From SIG440 sp045645485 (GTDB taxonomy: Bacteria; Bacillota; Clostridia; Monoglobales; Monoglobaceae), in assembly GCA_045645485.1 (NCBI GenBank), contig JAZRIX010000033.1, forward strand, positions 1 to 27,240: 27,240 nt of DNA, given 5' to 3'. The translations under genes and the position numbers were made by a program. This document shows positions 7,761 to 14,372 of the stretch, in pieces; position 1 is the first letter of the stretch, and every line of letters begins with the position of its first letter. The notes under the pieces are model-generated. The model saw only the letters and a list, made by a program, of their open reading frames with translations, was not told the DNA's origin and did not search any database.

Positions 7761-8645
7761 TTAAAGTTCGCCAATTTTCTGCATAAACGCCTTTGTATTT
7801 GCAATTCTTTCTGCATCGTCACCATGGTAGGTGTAGTCGTTGCAGAAGATACCGTCCAGGCCAAGAAGATTCATGGATTCTGAGAAACAAGCAAGGAGTG
7901 TCCCCTTCTGACCGATGTAGAAGTCACGGAATGCAAGAATGTTGTCAAGAGCGTTCTTGCAGGTTTCCATATCGCCTGCCAAAGCAGCTTCGATGAACTT
8001 CTTTGAGTTAGCAGGTGTTGAGCTGAACATACCATCAAGAACCTTGTCAATTCCGTAAGAAATTGCAACGTCGAAGATGTCGATGTTACTGAAGAGAAAT
8101 TCAAAGTCGGGTAAATTGTTCTTTACCTTACGTGCAAGAACGATGTCACCTGACTTGATACCCTTGATGTTGGGATGCTTTGCAAGCTGCTGAACCATAG
8201 GATATGTAATCTTCTGCTTTGTAACTACTGCCAAATCGTAAAGGAATACGGGCTTTGGTGAGTAGTCAGCAATTTTTTCGAAGAAGTTTAGGTTTTCAGC
8301 ATCGGGATATACACTGTAAAAGGGAGTTGTAATCACAACTGCATCAAAGTCATATTCTTTGATCATATCAATTCTGTCCTTAACTCTTTCGATAGAGTTG
8401 TCCATTGCACCAACAAAGAGGGGGACTCTCTTCTTTGTTGCTTCAACAGCAACACGAACAGCTTCTTTATATGCTGAATTCTTGATTGCAGACTCAATAC
8501 CCATACTTCCCATAAGAAGAAGACCGCTTGCACCTGCTTCGATCTGCATATCAATTTCTTTTGCCAATGATTCTGCAATTACATTGCCGTCTTTGTCAAG
8601 GGGTGTACCCATTGCGGTATAAAAACCTCTTTTAAGCTTTTCCAT
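7761..8645 (-). CDS. DapA-superfamily class I aldolase, not a typical DHDPS
   Basis: 294 residues. The fold signature and Schiff-base Lys164 (NIKGIKSGD) and Tyr136 (FLYDLA) mark the dihydrodipicolinate synthase/N-acetylneuraminate lyase superfamily. However, the GTTGE motif is replaced by GSMGIE (residues 46-51), so the two threonines of the DHDPS proton relay are gone, and the usual YNxP is YDLA. A true dapA is present at 12093, so this enzyme likely cleaves a 2-keto-3-deoxy sugar acid or a related substrate. An in-frame GTG at 8657 lies within the ribosome site AAAGGTG; ATG 8645 is preferred. It is divergent from an AraC regulator, its likely controller, and convergent with the SDR/AKR operon. 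Confidence 0.8.
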   Translation of the reverse strand: MEKLKRGFYTAMGTPLDKDGNVIAESLAKEIDMQIEAGASGLLLMGSMGIESAIKNSAYKEAVRVAVEATKKRVPLFVGAMDNSIERVKDRIDMIKEYDFDAVVITTPFYSVYPDAENLNFFEKIADYSPKPVFLYDLAVVTKQKITYPMVQQLAKHPNIKGIKSGDIVLARKVKNNLPDFEFLFSNIDIFDVAISYGIDKVLDGMFSSTPANSKKFIEAALAGDMETCKNALDNILAFRDFYIGQKGTLLACFSESMNLLGLDGIFCNDYTYHGDDAERIANTKAFMQKIGEL

Positions 8646-8732
8646 TTTTAAAATCACCTTTCTTTATAAAGATTTTAAATCTATATCTTTTAATATTAAA
8701 CACCAAAACAATAAGCTTGTCTATATAAAATG

Positions 8733-8756
8733 TGACATTTATTCGCCTATATGTCA
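8733..8756. promoter_or_regulatory. candidate operator in the divergent aldolase/AraC spacer
   Basis: TGACAT (8733-8738) and ATGTCA (8751-8756) form a perfect inverted repeat separated by 12 bases. The site lies between the divergent aldolase gene and the AraC gene. It is a candidate binding site of the AraC-type protein, though AraC proteins more often use direct repeats. Confidence 0.35.
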
Positions 8757-8786
8757 TTTGAGTACAAAAATTTTTCGAAATTTTTA

Positions 8787-8815
8787 TTGACTTTTTGTAA
8801 GGTATATTTTACAAT
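8787..8815 (+). promoter_or_regulatory. sigma-A-like promoter for the AraC regulator
   Basis: TTGACT (8787-8792) and TACAAT (8810-8815) are 17 bases apart, giving a start near 8822 and a leader of about 45 bases. Confidence 0.75.
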
Positions 8816-8867
8816 TAAAATAGGTTAAAATGTCTGGACGATTACCCATTCAAAAGAGGCGAGAAAA

Positions 8868-9779
8868 TTGGAACAAGCTAACATTCAGGAAAATAGACTT
8901 GATACGTTTAAAGAGTTTACCTTTCACATAGGAAATACAAAATTTACAGTTTTGTCAGACGTGGGGGCAGACAGGGTAGGTATTGCACCTGTATCCAAGA
9001 AAAAATACGATCAGTTGCATTTTCATACATACTATGAACTTTTTTATGTAAATAACGGGCGGTTTAGCATTAAGTTTGAAAATGAAGATAAGGAATTCTC
9101 AAAGGATGATTTGATTGTTATATCACCCGGGACAAATCACAAAACAATTATGGTCAATCCCGGTACTGCGCGATATAATTTTAATTTCCTAATGGAAAAT
9201 AATTCTTTGAAAACAAATTTTTCACTATATGATGCACTGATTGGAGTGTTTTCTGATGAGTGCACTGTGATAAATAATTGTTATGCCCTGAGAGATGTTC
9301 TGAAGAAGATTGTTGTTGATATTATGCATGGTGATGAAGTTATGCTGGGAATGCATTTTCACGAGCTTGCAGTAAGTATTCTTGATTTTGTTGATCCTCA
9401 AAAGGCTCATCCGTTGTCAACCCAGACTATCTCTGACAGCAATATGATTCGTATGTACAAGCTTCAGCAGATTATTTTTACATCATACAGTCAGGATATT
9501 TCGCTGAATTATATTGCAGACAAGCTATTTTTGAGCACAAGACAGGCAAGCCGTATTATTCAACAATATTTTGGATGTACATACCGTGAGCTTGTGGCTA
9601 AGATGAGAATGAAGGTTGCTGTTGAGCTTCTTGAGAATACAGATATGACAATACTTGAAATTGCATCACAAGTAGGGTATAATTCCATAAAAGGATTTTA
9701 TGCCTATTTTAAAAAGCAGTTTAATTGCCTTCCTACAGAGTACAGAAAGAGAATGCAAAATACTGTCGATAAAAAATAA
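8868..9779 (+). CDS. AraC-family transcriptional regulator
   Basis: 303 residues. The N-terminal half is a cupin sensor domain (LHFHTYYELFYVNNGRFSIK, then DDLIVISPGTNHKT). The C-terminal half has the two AraC helix-turn-helix units: NYIADKLFLSTRQASRIIQQ near residues 208-227 and TILEIASQVGYNSIKGFYAY near residues 262-281, ending in FKKQFNCLPTEYRKR. The start codon is TTG at 8868 behind AGAGGCGAG; the nearest upstream ATG is out of frame. It probably binds a small sugar-like ligand and controls the divergent aldolase. The gene just downstream, once probably part of its regulon, is now a pseudogene. Confidence 0.88.
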   Translation: MEQANIQENRLDTFKEFTFHIGNTKFTVLSDVGADRVGIAPVSKKKYDQLHFHTYYELFYVNNGRFSIKFENEDKEFSKDDLIVISPGTNHKTIMVNPGTARYNFNFLMENNSLKTNFSLYDALIGVFSDECTVINNCYALRDVLKKIVVDIMHGDEVMLGMHFHELAVSILDFVDPQKAHPLSTQTISDSNMIRMYKLQQIIFTSYSQDISLNYIADKLFLSTRQASRIIQQYFGCTYRELVAKMRMKVAVELLENTDMTILEIASQVGYNSIKGFYAYFKKQFNCLPTEYRKRMQNTVDKK

Positions 9780-9802
9780 TACATATTTTGGACGAAATTT
9801 TT

Positions 9803-10108
9803 ATGAGTAAAATTAAAACGGGTTTTGGAAGACTTTGCATTACACCGCGCACATGGGCAGAGTTATTGCGGGCATCGTTCTTCAGATTTGTGACAAGGCT
9901 GTAAAAATTTATGCAGATGAAATCAGATTCCCCCTTTGATACAACAATTCTCTGTTGTCTGACAAATGGTGGAGAGTCATACTTTCCCACAAGCCGTGCT
10001 TATGATGAGGGCGGTTATGAAGCAAGAACTTCAAAACTTAAAAAGGGTGTTGACAACATTGTTGTTGATGGTACTCTTGATCTCCTCAAAGAGATAAAAT
10101 CAATGTAA
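9803..10108 (+). pseudogene. remnant of a neutral/alkaline ceramidase-family gene
   Basis: Three pieces in order keep the family's landmarks. Frame one, from ATG 9803, gives MSKIKTGFGRLCITP, the classic start of ceramidase-like proteins. Frame two, from 9853, gives MGRVIAGIVLQICDKAVKIY, resembling the mid-domain helix. A third piece, from about 9911 to the stop at 10108, gives LTNGGESYFPTSRAYDEGGYE, matching the NG..GY.P....Y..GGYE block near the end of the catalytic domain. Intact members of the family are over 400 residues; here only about 100 codons survive through at least two large deletions and frame changes. It follows the AraC regulator and may have shared its control. Family assignment rests on motif memory. 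Confidence 0.6.
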
Positions 10109-10191
10109 GTTCCTTTATAACGGCTTTGAGCTTATTTCAATATGATCCTGAAAATGGTGCGGCTGAATACAGATTTTTTGTAAAATAGATG

Positions 10192-10220
10192 TTGACAAAT
10201 ATATAGAAAAGTGCTATACT
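10192..10220 (+). promoter_or_regulatory. sigma-A-like promoter of the FMN-riboswitch/ribU unit
   Basis: TTGACA (10192-10197) and TATACT (10215-10220) have a 17-base spacer, placing the start near 10227, just before the aptamer. Confidence 0.85.
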
Positions 10221-10238
10221 TCACAGGAATATAAAAAT

Positions 10239-10349
10239 ATTCTTCGGGGCAGGGTGTGATTCCCTACCGGCGGTAAAAGTCCGCGAACCGTTTGACGGCC
10301 GATTTGGTGAAATTCCAAAACCGACAGTATAGTCTGGATGAAAGAAGAA
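10239..10349 (+). ncRNA. FMN riboswitch (RFN element)
   Basis: The conserved blocks are in order: CTTCGGGGCAGGGTG, then TTCCCTACCGGCGGTAAAAG, then GTCCGCGAACC, and at the 3' end GACAGTATAGTCTGGATGAA. The outer helix is formed by TTCTT and AAGAA. It senses FMN and controls the riboflavin transporter gene ribU through the terminator at 10384-10416. Confidence 0.95.
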
Positions 10350-10383
10350 GTTTTGCACTATGCATATGCTTTTTTGAGTAATG

Positions 10384-10416
10384 TTATCCCGATTTTTTAA
10401 TCGGGATAATTTTTTC
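10384..10416 (+). terminator. riboswitch expression-platform terminator
   Basis: TTATCCCGATT (10384-10394) pairs perfectly with AATCGGGATAA (10399-10409) across TTTT, followed by six T. With FMN bound this hairpin is expected to stop transcription before ribU. Confidence 0.9.
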
Positions 10417-10449
10417 CCTTGACGAAGACAACAAGGAGAGTGTGTTATT

Positions 10450-11043
10450 TTGAAAAATACAAAAACTGCATGGCTGGTCAAGGTTGCAATGCTTTCTGCT
10501 GTTGCGACGGTTCTTATGCTTCTTGAGTTTCCGTTGCCCTTTATTGCACCGCCATTTTATGAGTTGGATTTCAGCGAGGTACCTGTTTTGGTTGGGTCTT
10601 TCGCATTGGGTCCCTTGGCTGGAGTAGCTATTGAAGGTGTAAAGGTTATTCTTAACCTTATAATCAACGGTACAAACACAGCATTTGTCGGTGAGTTTGC
10701 TAATTTTGCAATGGGTGCATCTTTTGTACTTCCTGCTGCAATAATTTACAAAAGAAAAAAGTCAAAAGCAAATGCGACGCTGGGTCTTGTTGTTGGCGGT
10801 ATATTAATGGTGGTTGTTAGTTGCTTTATTAATGCCTACATAATGTTGCCTGTTTATGGTGCAGCTTTCAAAATGCCCATTGATGTAATTGTAGGTATGG
10901 CAACAAAAATCAATTCTTCGATTGATACAATGCTTGAATTTGTGTTGCTTTGTGTTGCACCCTTCAATCTTGCAAAGGTTATTCTGGTATCGGTAGTTAC
11001 GTTGATTATTTATAAACCCATAAGTCCTGTTCTTAAAGGATGA
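10450..11043 (+). CDS. ribU: riboflavin ECF transporter S component RibU
   Basis: A 197-residue membrane protein with about six hydrophobic segments. After a short basic head it shows ELDFSEVPVLVGSFALGPLA and then GVAIEGVKVILNLIINGTNT, the RibU substrate-binding segments. It binds riboflavin and works with a shared energizing module (EcfA, EcfA', EcfT) encoded elsewhere. The start is TTG at 10450, about ten bases after AAGGAGAG; no ATG is available in this position. Control by the FMN riboswitch directly upstream confirms the vitamin. A rhodanese-like lipoprotein follows 21 bases downstream without a terminator, so the two are co-transcribed. Confidence 0.92.
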   Translation: MKNTKTAWLVKVAMLSAVATVLMLLEFPLPFIAPPFYELDFSEVPVLVGSFALGPLAGVAIEGVKVILNLIINGTNTAFVGEFANFAMGASFVLPAAIIYKRKKSKANATLGLVVGGILMVVVSCFINAYIMLPVYGAAFKMPIDVIVGMATKINSSIDTMLEFVLLCVAPFNLAKVILVSVVTLIIYKPISPVLKG

Positions 11044-11064
11044 AACAAAAAGGAGATGTTTTAT

Positions 11065-11616
11065 ATGAAAAAAATTATCTCAATTATTTTTGCTGTAAGT
11101 ACTCTTGCGGCTTTTGCTGTCGGTTGCAAATCCGATGAAAGAGCTTCTCAGACGGCTGAAAGCAAGGCGCAAGTACAGACTCAGACCAACGAAAATGAAG
11201 AAGCCGCCAAGGCTGAAGAAAATTCTGATGACAAAACACAGGAAATTGTAAAAGCTGATAAAACAGTTAAAAAGACCGAAAAGAAGGATGTTAAGCCCGG
11301 AAAAGCAGAGCTTCTTTCACATAAAGATGCAAAGGCTTTTATTGATAAAGAAGAGTATACTGTTGTAATTGATGTACGTCCGGAAGAAAAATATAAAAAA
11401 GAGCACATTGAAGATGCTGTGGGTTTGCCCGAAGAAATGATTCAGGAATCTGCAATTACAATGATTATTCCCATGAAGGAACAACCACTGCTTGTATACG
11501 GTGAAAACAAGGAGCAAAGCAGAGAAATCGCTGAAAAGCTTGCTGATATGGGATATCAGACAGTAAAGTATATAGAATCCATGGATGGCTGGAAATATAG
11601 TACAGAAAAACAGTAA
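11065..11616 (+). CDS. lipoprotein with inactive rhodanese-like domain
   Basis: 183 residues. A lipoprotein signal ends at FAVGC with Cys21. Then comes a Lys/Glu/Ala-rich linker to about residue 78. A rhodanese-like domain covers about 82-183 (VVIDVRPEEKYKKEHIEDA, then ADMGYQTVKYIESMDGW). In active rhodaneses the strand before the active loop ends in Cys; here it reads PLLVYGENKEQS, so the sulfur-carrying Cys is absent and no sulfurtransferase activity is expected. It may be a binding or structural domain on the outer face of the membrane. An in-frame ATG at 11056 overlaps the ribosome site AAGGAG; 11065 is preferred. Lies downstream of ribU under the FMN riboswitch. Confidence 0.75.
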   Translation: MKKIISIIFAVSTLAAFAVGCKSDERASQTAESKAQVQTQTNENEEAAKAEENSDDKTQEIVKADKTVKKTEKKDVKPGKAELLSHKDAKAFIDKEEYTVVIDVRPEEKYKKEHIEDAVGLPEEMIQESAITMIIPMKEQPLLVYGENKEQSREIAEKLADMGYQTVKYIESMDGWKYSTEKQ

Positions 11617-11622
11617 AAGGTA

Positions 11623-11651
11623 TTGACAAATAGGAATTATTAAAGTATAAT
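11623..11651 (+). promoter_or_regulatory. sigma-A-like promoter of the lysine-riboswitch/dapA-lysA unit
   Basis: TTGACA (11623-11628) and TATAAT (11646-11651) are perfect consensus hexamers with a 17-base spacer. The transcript would begin at about 11658, at the first base of the aptamer. Confidence 0.9.
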
Positions 11652-11660
11652 ATTTATATA

Positions 11661-11818
11661 GATAGAGGTGCGTTTTGTCATCAGTATGCAGATTCTTATG
11701 TTTGCCAGAACAGAATTTGCCGAAAGGGGCAGACGCCGAAGACGGTTTACGGCAAAGAACCGATCTGGCGAGCAGAAATAAGATTTTGTTCGTTGTCGCA
11801 GCAATGCGGAGGGCTATC
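11661..11818 (+). ncRNA. lysine riboswitch (L-box)
   Basis: The 5' block GATAGAGGTGCG and 3' block CGGAGGGCTATC close the outer helix (GATAG 11661-11665 with CTATC 11814-11818). Between them are CAGTA, TTTGCCGAAAGGGGCAG and ACGCCGAAGACGG, the hallmark L-box motifs. It lies directly upstream of dapA and lysA, the lysine biosynthesis genes, which supports the ligand. Confidence 0.9.
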
Positions 11819-11854
11819 ATATTTGAATGTTGTCTTTTTATGGAGCGTTTATTT

Positions 11855-11884
11855 ATGATAGTTGTTTACAGCTATCATTTTTTT
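11855..11884 (+). terminator. lysine-riboswitch terminator
   Basis: ATGATAGTTG (11855-11864) pairs with CAGCTATCAT (11869-11878) with one wobble around TTTA, followed by a T-tract to 11884. The aptamer's 3' strand GCTATCAT (11813-11820) can instead pair with ATGATAGT of the terminator's 5' arm, giving the antiterminator used when lysine is scarce. Confidence 0.85.
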
Positions 11885-11929
11885 ATGCCAATTATGAATT
11901 GGGTTTGCCAAATGGTTCTTTTACAAATG

Positions 11930-12044
11930 TTGGGGTTTTAGTAGAGTAAAGATGTTTCGACTACGCTCAATATGACATGATTACAAGACGGATAGTGTCA
12001 TCCTCAGCAAATGCAAAGGATCTTTCCTAAGGAATTTACCCCAA
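11930..12044. repeat. MITE-like imperfect palindrome, copy 1
   Basis: Outer ends are TTGGGGT (from 11930) and its complement ACCCCAA (to 12044). Inner arms 11948-11977 and 11996-12025 match as AAAGATGTTTCGACTACGCT against AAAGATCCTTTGCATTTGCT, and both reach TGACA beside a short loop. It contains no ORF and separates the lysine riboswitch terminator from dapA, so it is transcribed as part of the dapA leader. Confidence 0.6.
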
Positions 12045-12092
12045 CAGTTGTCACAGAACCTGCCAAATTAATTGATAAGGGAGTTTTGAAAA

Positions 12093-12980
12093 ATGAAAAA
12101 CACATTATTTACGGGAGTAGCAACAGCTATTGTTACACCTCTCAATGAAAAGGGAATTGATTATGAAGCATTTGAAAGACTGATTGAATGGCAGATTCAG
12201 CAGGGAATTAATGCCATCGTTGTTGCTGGTACAACAGGCGAAGGCTCAACACTTACAGATGATGAACATAAGGCAGTTATCAAGTTTGCAGTTGACAAAA
12301 TAGCAGGCAGAGTACCTGTTATAGCAGGTACAGGTTCAAATGATACTGCGTACGCAATTGACCTTACCAAATATGCTTGTGAAGCAGGTGCAGACGCTAT
12401 GCTTGTTGTAACACCTTATTACAATAAAGCAACGCAAAAGGGTCTTATTCAGTCCTTCACTGCTATTGCAGATGCAAGCACAAAACCCATTATTCTGTAC
12501 AATGTTCCAAGCCGTACAGGCTGCAATCTTGAACCTGCAACATGTGCTGAGCTTGCAAAGCATCCTAACATTGTTGCGGTAAAAGAAGCAAGCGGAAATA
12601 TATCCCAAATTGCAAAGCTTGCATCACTTGTAGGTGATGAAATGGATATTTATTCAGGTAATGATGACCAGATTGTTCCCATAATGTCTTTGGGCGGAAA
12701 GGGCGTAATTTCTGTGCTTTCCAACATTCTTCCCAAAGAGACTGTTGAAATCTGCGATTTGTATTTTGATGGCAAGACAAAGGAAAGTGCAGCACTTCAG
12801 CTGAAATATATTAAGCTTATTGATGCACTGTTCTGTGAGGTTAATCCTATTCCCGTAAAAGCGGCAACTGCGGCTATGGGTTATGGTGAAAACTATCTCA
12901 GACTTCCTTTGACACCAATGGATGAAGCAAAGAAAGAAAATATGTTCAGATTTATGAAGGAATGCGGCATAGAGATATAA
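12093..12980 (+). CDS. dapA: 4-hydroxy-tetrahydrodipicolinate synthase
   Basis: 295 residues. Condenses pyruvate with L-aspartate 4-semialdehyde in the first committed step of the diaminopimelate/lysine pathway. The pyruvate-binding GTTGE motif (46-50), Tyr136 (LYNVPSRTGCN), Arg141 and Schiff-base Lys164 (VAVKEASGN) are all present. Length is normal. ATG 12093 follows AAGGGAG. The lysine riboswitch upstream and lysA 18 bases downstream make a two-gene lysine operon; other dap genes are not in the window. Confidence 0.95.
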   Translation: MKNTLFTGVATAIVTPLNEKGIDYEAFERLIEWQIQQGINAIVVAGTTGEGSTLTDDEHKAVIKFAVDKIAGRVPVIAGTGSNDTAYAIDLTKYACEAGADAMLVVTPYYNKATQKGLIQSFTAIADASTKPIILYNVPSRTGCNLEPATCAELAKHPNIVAVKEASGNISQIAKLASLVGDEMDIYSGNDDQIVPIMSLGGKGVISVLSNILPKETVEICDLYFDGKTKESAALQLKYIKLIDALFCEVNPIPVKAATAAMGYGENYLRLPLTPMDEAKKENMFRFMKECGIEI

Positions 12981-12998
12981 GAACGAAAGGAAATACTG

Positions 12999-14297
12999 AT
13001 GATTTGTGATAACTTAGATGTATCGGCAAACGGAAATCTTCTGTTTGCAGGCAGAGACACTGTTGAACTTGCAAAGAAATACGGAACCCCTCTTTATTTG
13101 ATGGATGAAGAAAAAATCCGTTTAAATTGCAGAACCTATATTAATGCAATGAAAGAACATTTTGGGGAAGATGCCCTTCCGCTTTATGCCAGCAAGGCAA
13201 ATTCTTTCAAGCAGATTTATAGAATTGCAGACGAAGAAGGCATGGGCGTTGATGTTGTTTCTGCAGGCGAAATATGTACTGCGGTTGCGGCAGGGTTTCC
13301 GATGGACAGAGTATATTTCCACGGAAATAACAAAACAGATGCCGATATTAAATATGCAATAAAAAACGGCATAGGCTGTTTTGTTGCGGACAACCGTGAA
13401 GAAATAGATGCTATTGATGAAATTTCGTCAAGATTGGGAGTTTTGTCAAAAATTATTATAAGAATTACACCCGGAATTGATCCTCATACATATGATGAAG
13501 TTGCAACAGGCAAGGTGGATTCAAAGTTTGGCTCTGCTGTAGAAACCGGTGCGGCTGAGGAGATTACAAGATTTGCTTTGTCAAAGAAAAATATTGTGCT
13601 TTGCGGATTTCACTGTCATGTGGGTTCACAGGTATTTGATTCAGATGTTTTCTTTAAGTCTGCTGACGTAATGCTCCGCTTTATCAAGCATATTGAAAGT
13701 GACCTTGGTTTCAAAACAAAGGAACTGAACCTTGGTGGCGGTTACGGCGTACGTTATGTTGAAACCGACCCGACGATTGATATTGCTGAGAATATCGCAC
13801 TTGTTGCAAAGGCGGTAAAGGAAAAGTGTGCAGCGCTTGAGCTTGATGTTCCTGCCATCAGAATGGAGCCTGGACGCTCAATTGTTGCGGATGCAGGAAT
13901 TACACTTTATACTGCAGGAATGGTGAAACAGATTCCTGAATACAGAAACTATATCTCTGTTGACGGTGGAATGACAGATAATCCAAGATTTGCACTTTAC
14001 AAATCCGAATACACTGTTTGCGTCGCCAATAAAATGCAGGAAGCATGTGATTTTGAGTGCAGTGTGGTTGGACGTTGCTGTGAATGCGGTGATATTATTC
14101 AAGAAGGTGTAAAGCTCCCGTCCAGTGTAAAGAGAGGCGATATAATCGCAGTTCTTACAACCGGTGCATATAACTATTCAATGGCGTCAAATTATAACAG
14201 AGTTCCGAGACCTCCCATTGTTATGCTTGCAAAGGATAAGGAATATATTGCTGTTCGCAGAGAATCTCTTGAAGACATTATTTTGAATGACTTATAA
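12999..14297 (+). CDS. lysA: diaminopimelate decarboxylase
   Basis: 432 residues, a PLP-dependent fold-III decarboxylase that makes L-lysine from meso-diaminopimelate. PLP Lys66 lies in LYASKANSFK. GFHCHVGSQ, LNLGGGYGVRY and RMEPGRSIVADAG are the cofactor and substrate loops. GRCCECGD supplies the Cys that completes the partner active site in the dimer, and GAYNYSMASNYN is the C-terminal block. GAAAGGA precedes ATG 12999. Second gene of the lysine-riboswitch operon. Confidence 0.95.
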   Translation: MICDNLDVSANGNLLFAGRDTVELAKKYGTPLYLMDEEKIRLNCRTYINAMKEHFGEDALPLYASKANSFKQIYRIADEEGMGVDVVSAGEICTAVAAGFPMDRVYFHGNNKTDADIKYAIKNGIGCFVADNREEIDAIDEISSRLGVLSKIIIRITPGIDPHTYDEVATGKVDSKFGSAVETGAAEEITRFALSKKNIVLCGFHCHVGSQVFDSDVFFKSADVMLRFIKHIESDLGFKTKELNLGGGYGVRYVETDPTIDIAENIALVAKAVKEKCAALELDVPAIRMEPGRSIVADAGITLYTAGMVKQIPEYRNYISVDGGMTDNPRFALYKSEYTVCVANKMQEACDFECSVVGRCCECGDIIQEGVKLPSSVKRGDIIAVLTTGAYNYSMASNYNRVPRPPIVMLAKDKEYIAVRRESLEDIILNDL

Positions 14298-14328
14298 TCA
14301 TTGCCGTTTCCACGAAAATGATTAAAGT

Positions 14329-14366
14329 AAATGGCTAAGCTGAATTAACTCAGCTTAGCCATTTTT
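14329..14366. terminator. bidirectional terminator between lysA and the AMP-ligase fusion gene
   Basis: AAATGGCTAAGCTGA (14329-14343) and TCAGCTTAGCCATTT (14350-14364) form a perfect 15-bp stem with a 6-base loop. T-rich ends on both sides allow use by both converging genes. Confidence 0.9.
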
Positions 14367-14372
14367 AAGTAG

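Noticed and set aside
7761..8645. The minus-strand aldolase as a second dapA
   Set aside because: The GTTGE motif is lost and the enzyme is linked to an AraC regulator, while a normal dapA is present at 12093.
11317..11820. A 167-codon minus-strand ORF
   Set aside because: It overlaps the lipoprotein gene and the lysine riboswitch; the riboswitch structure explains the sequence better.
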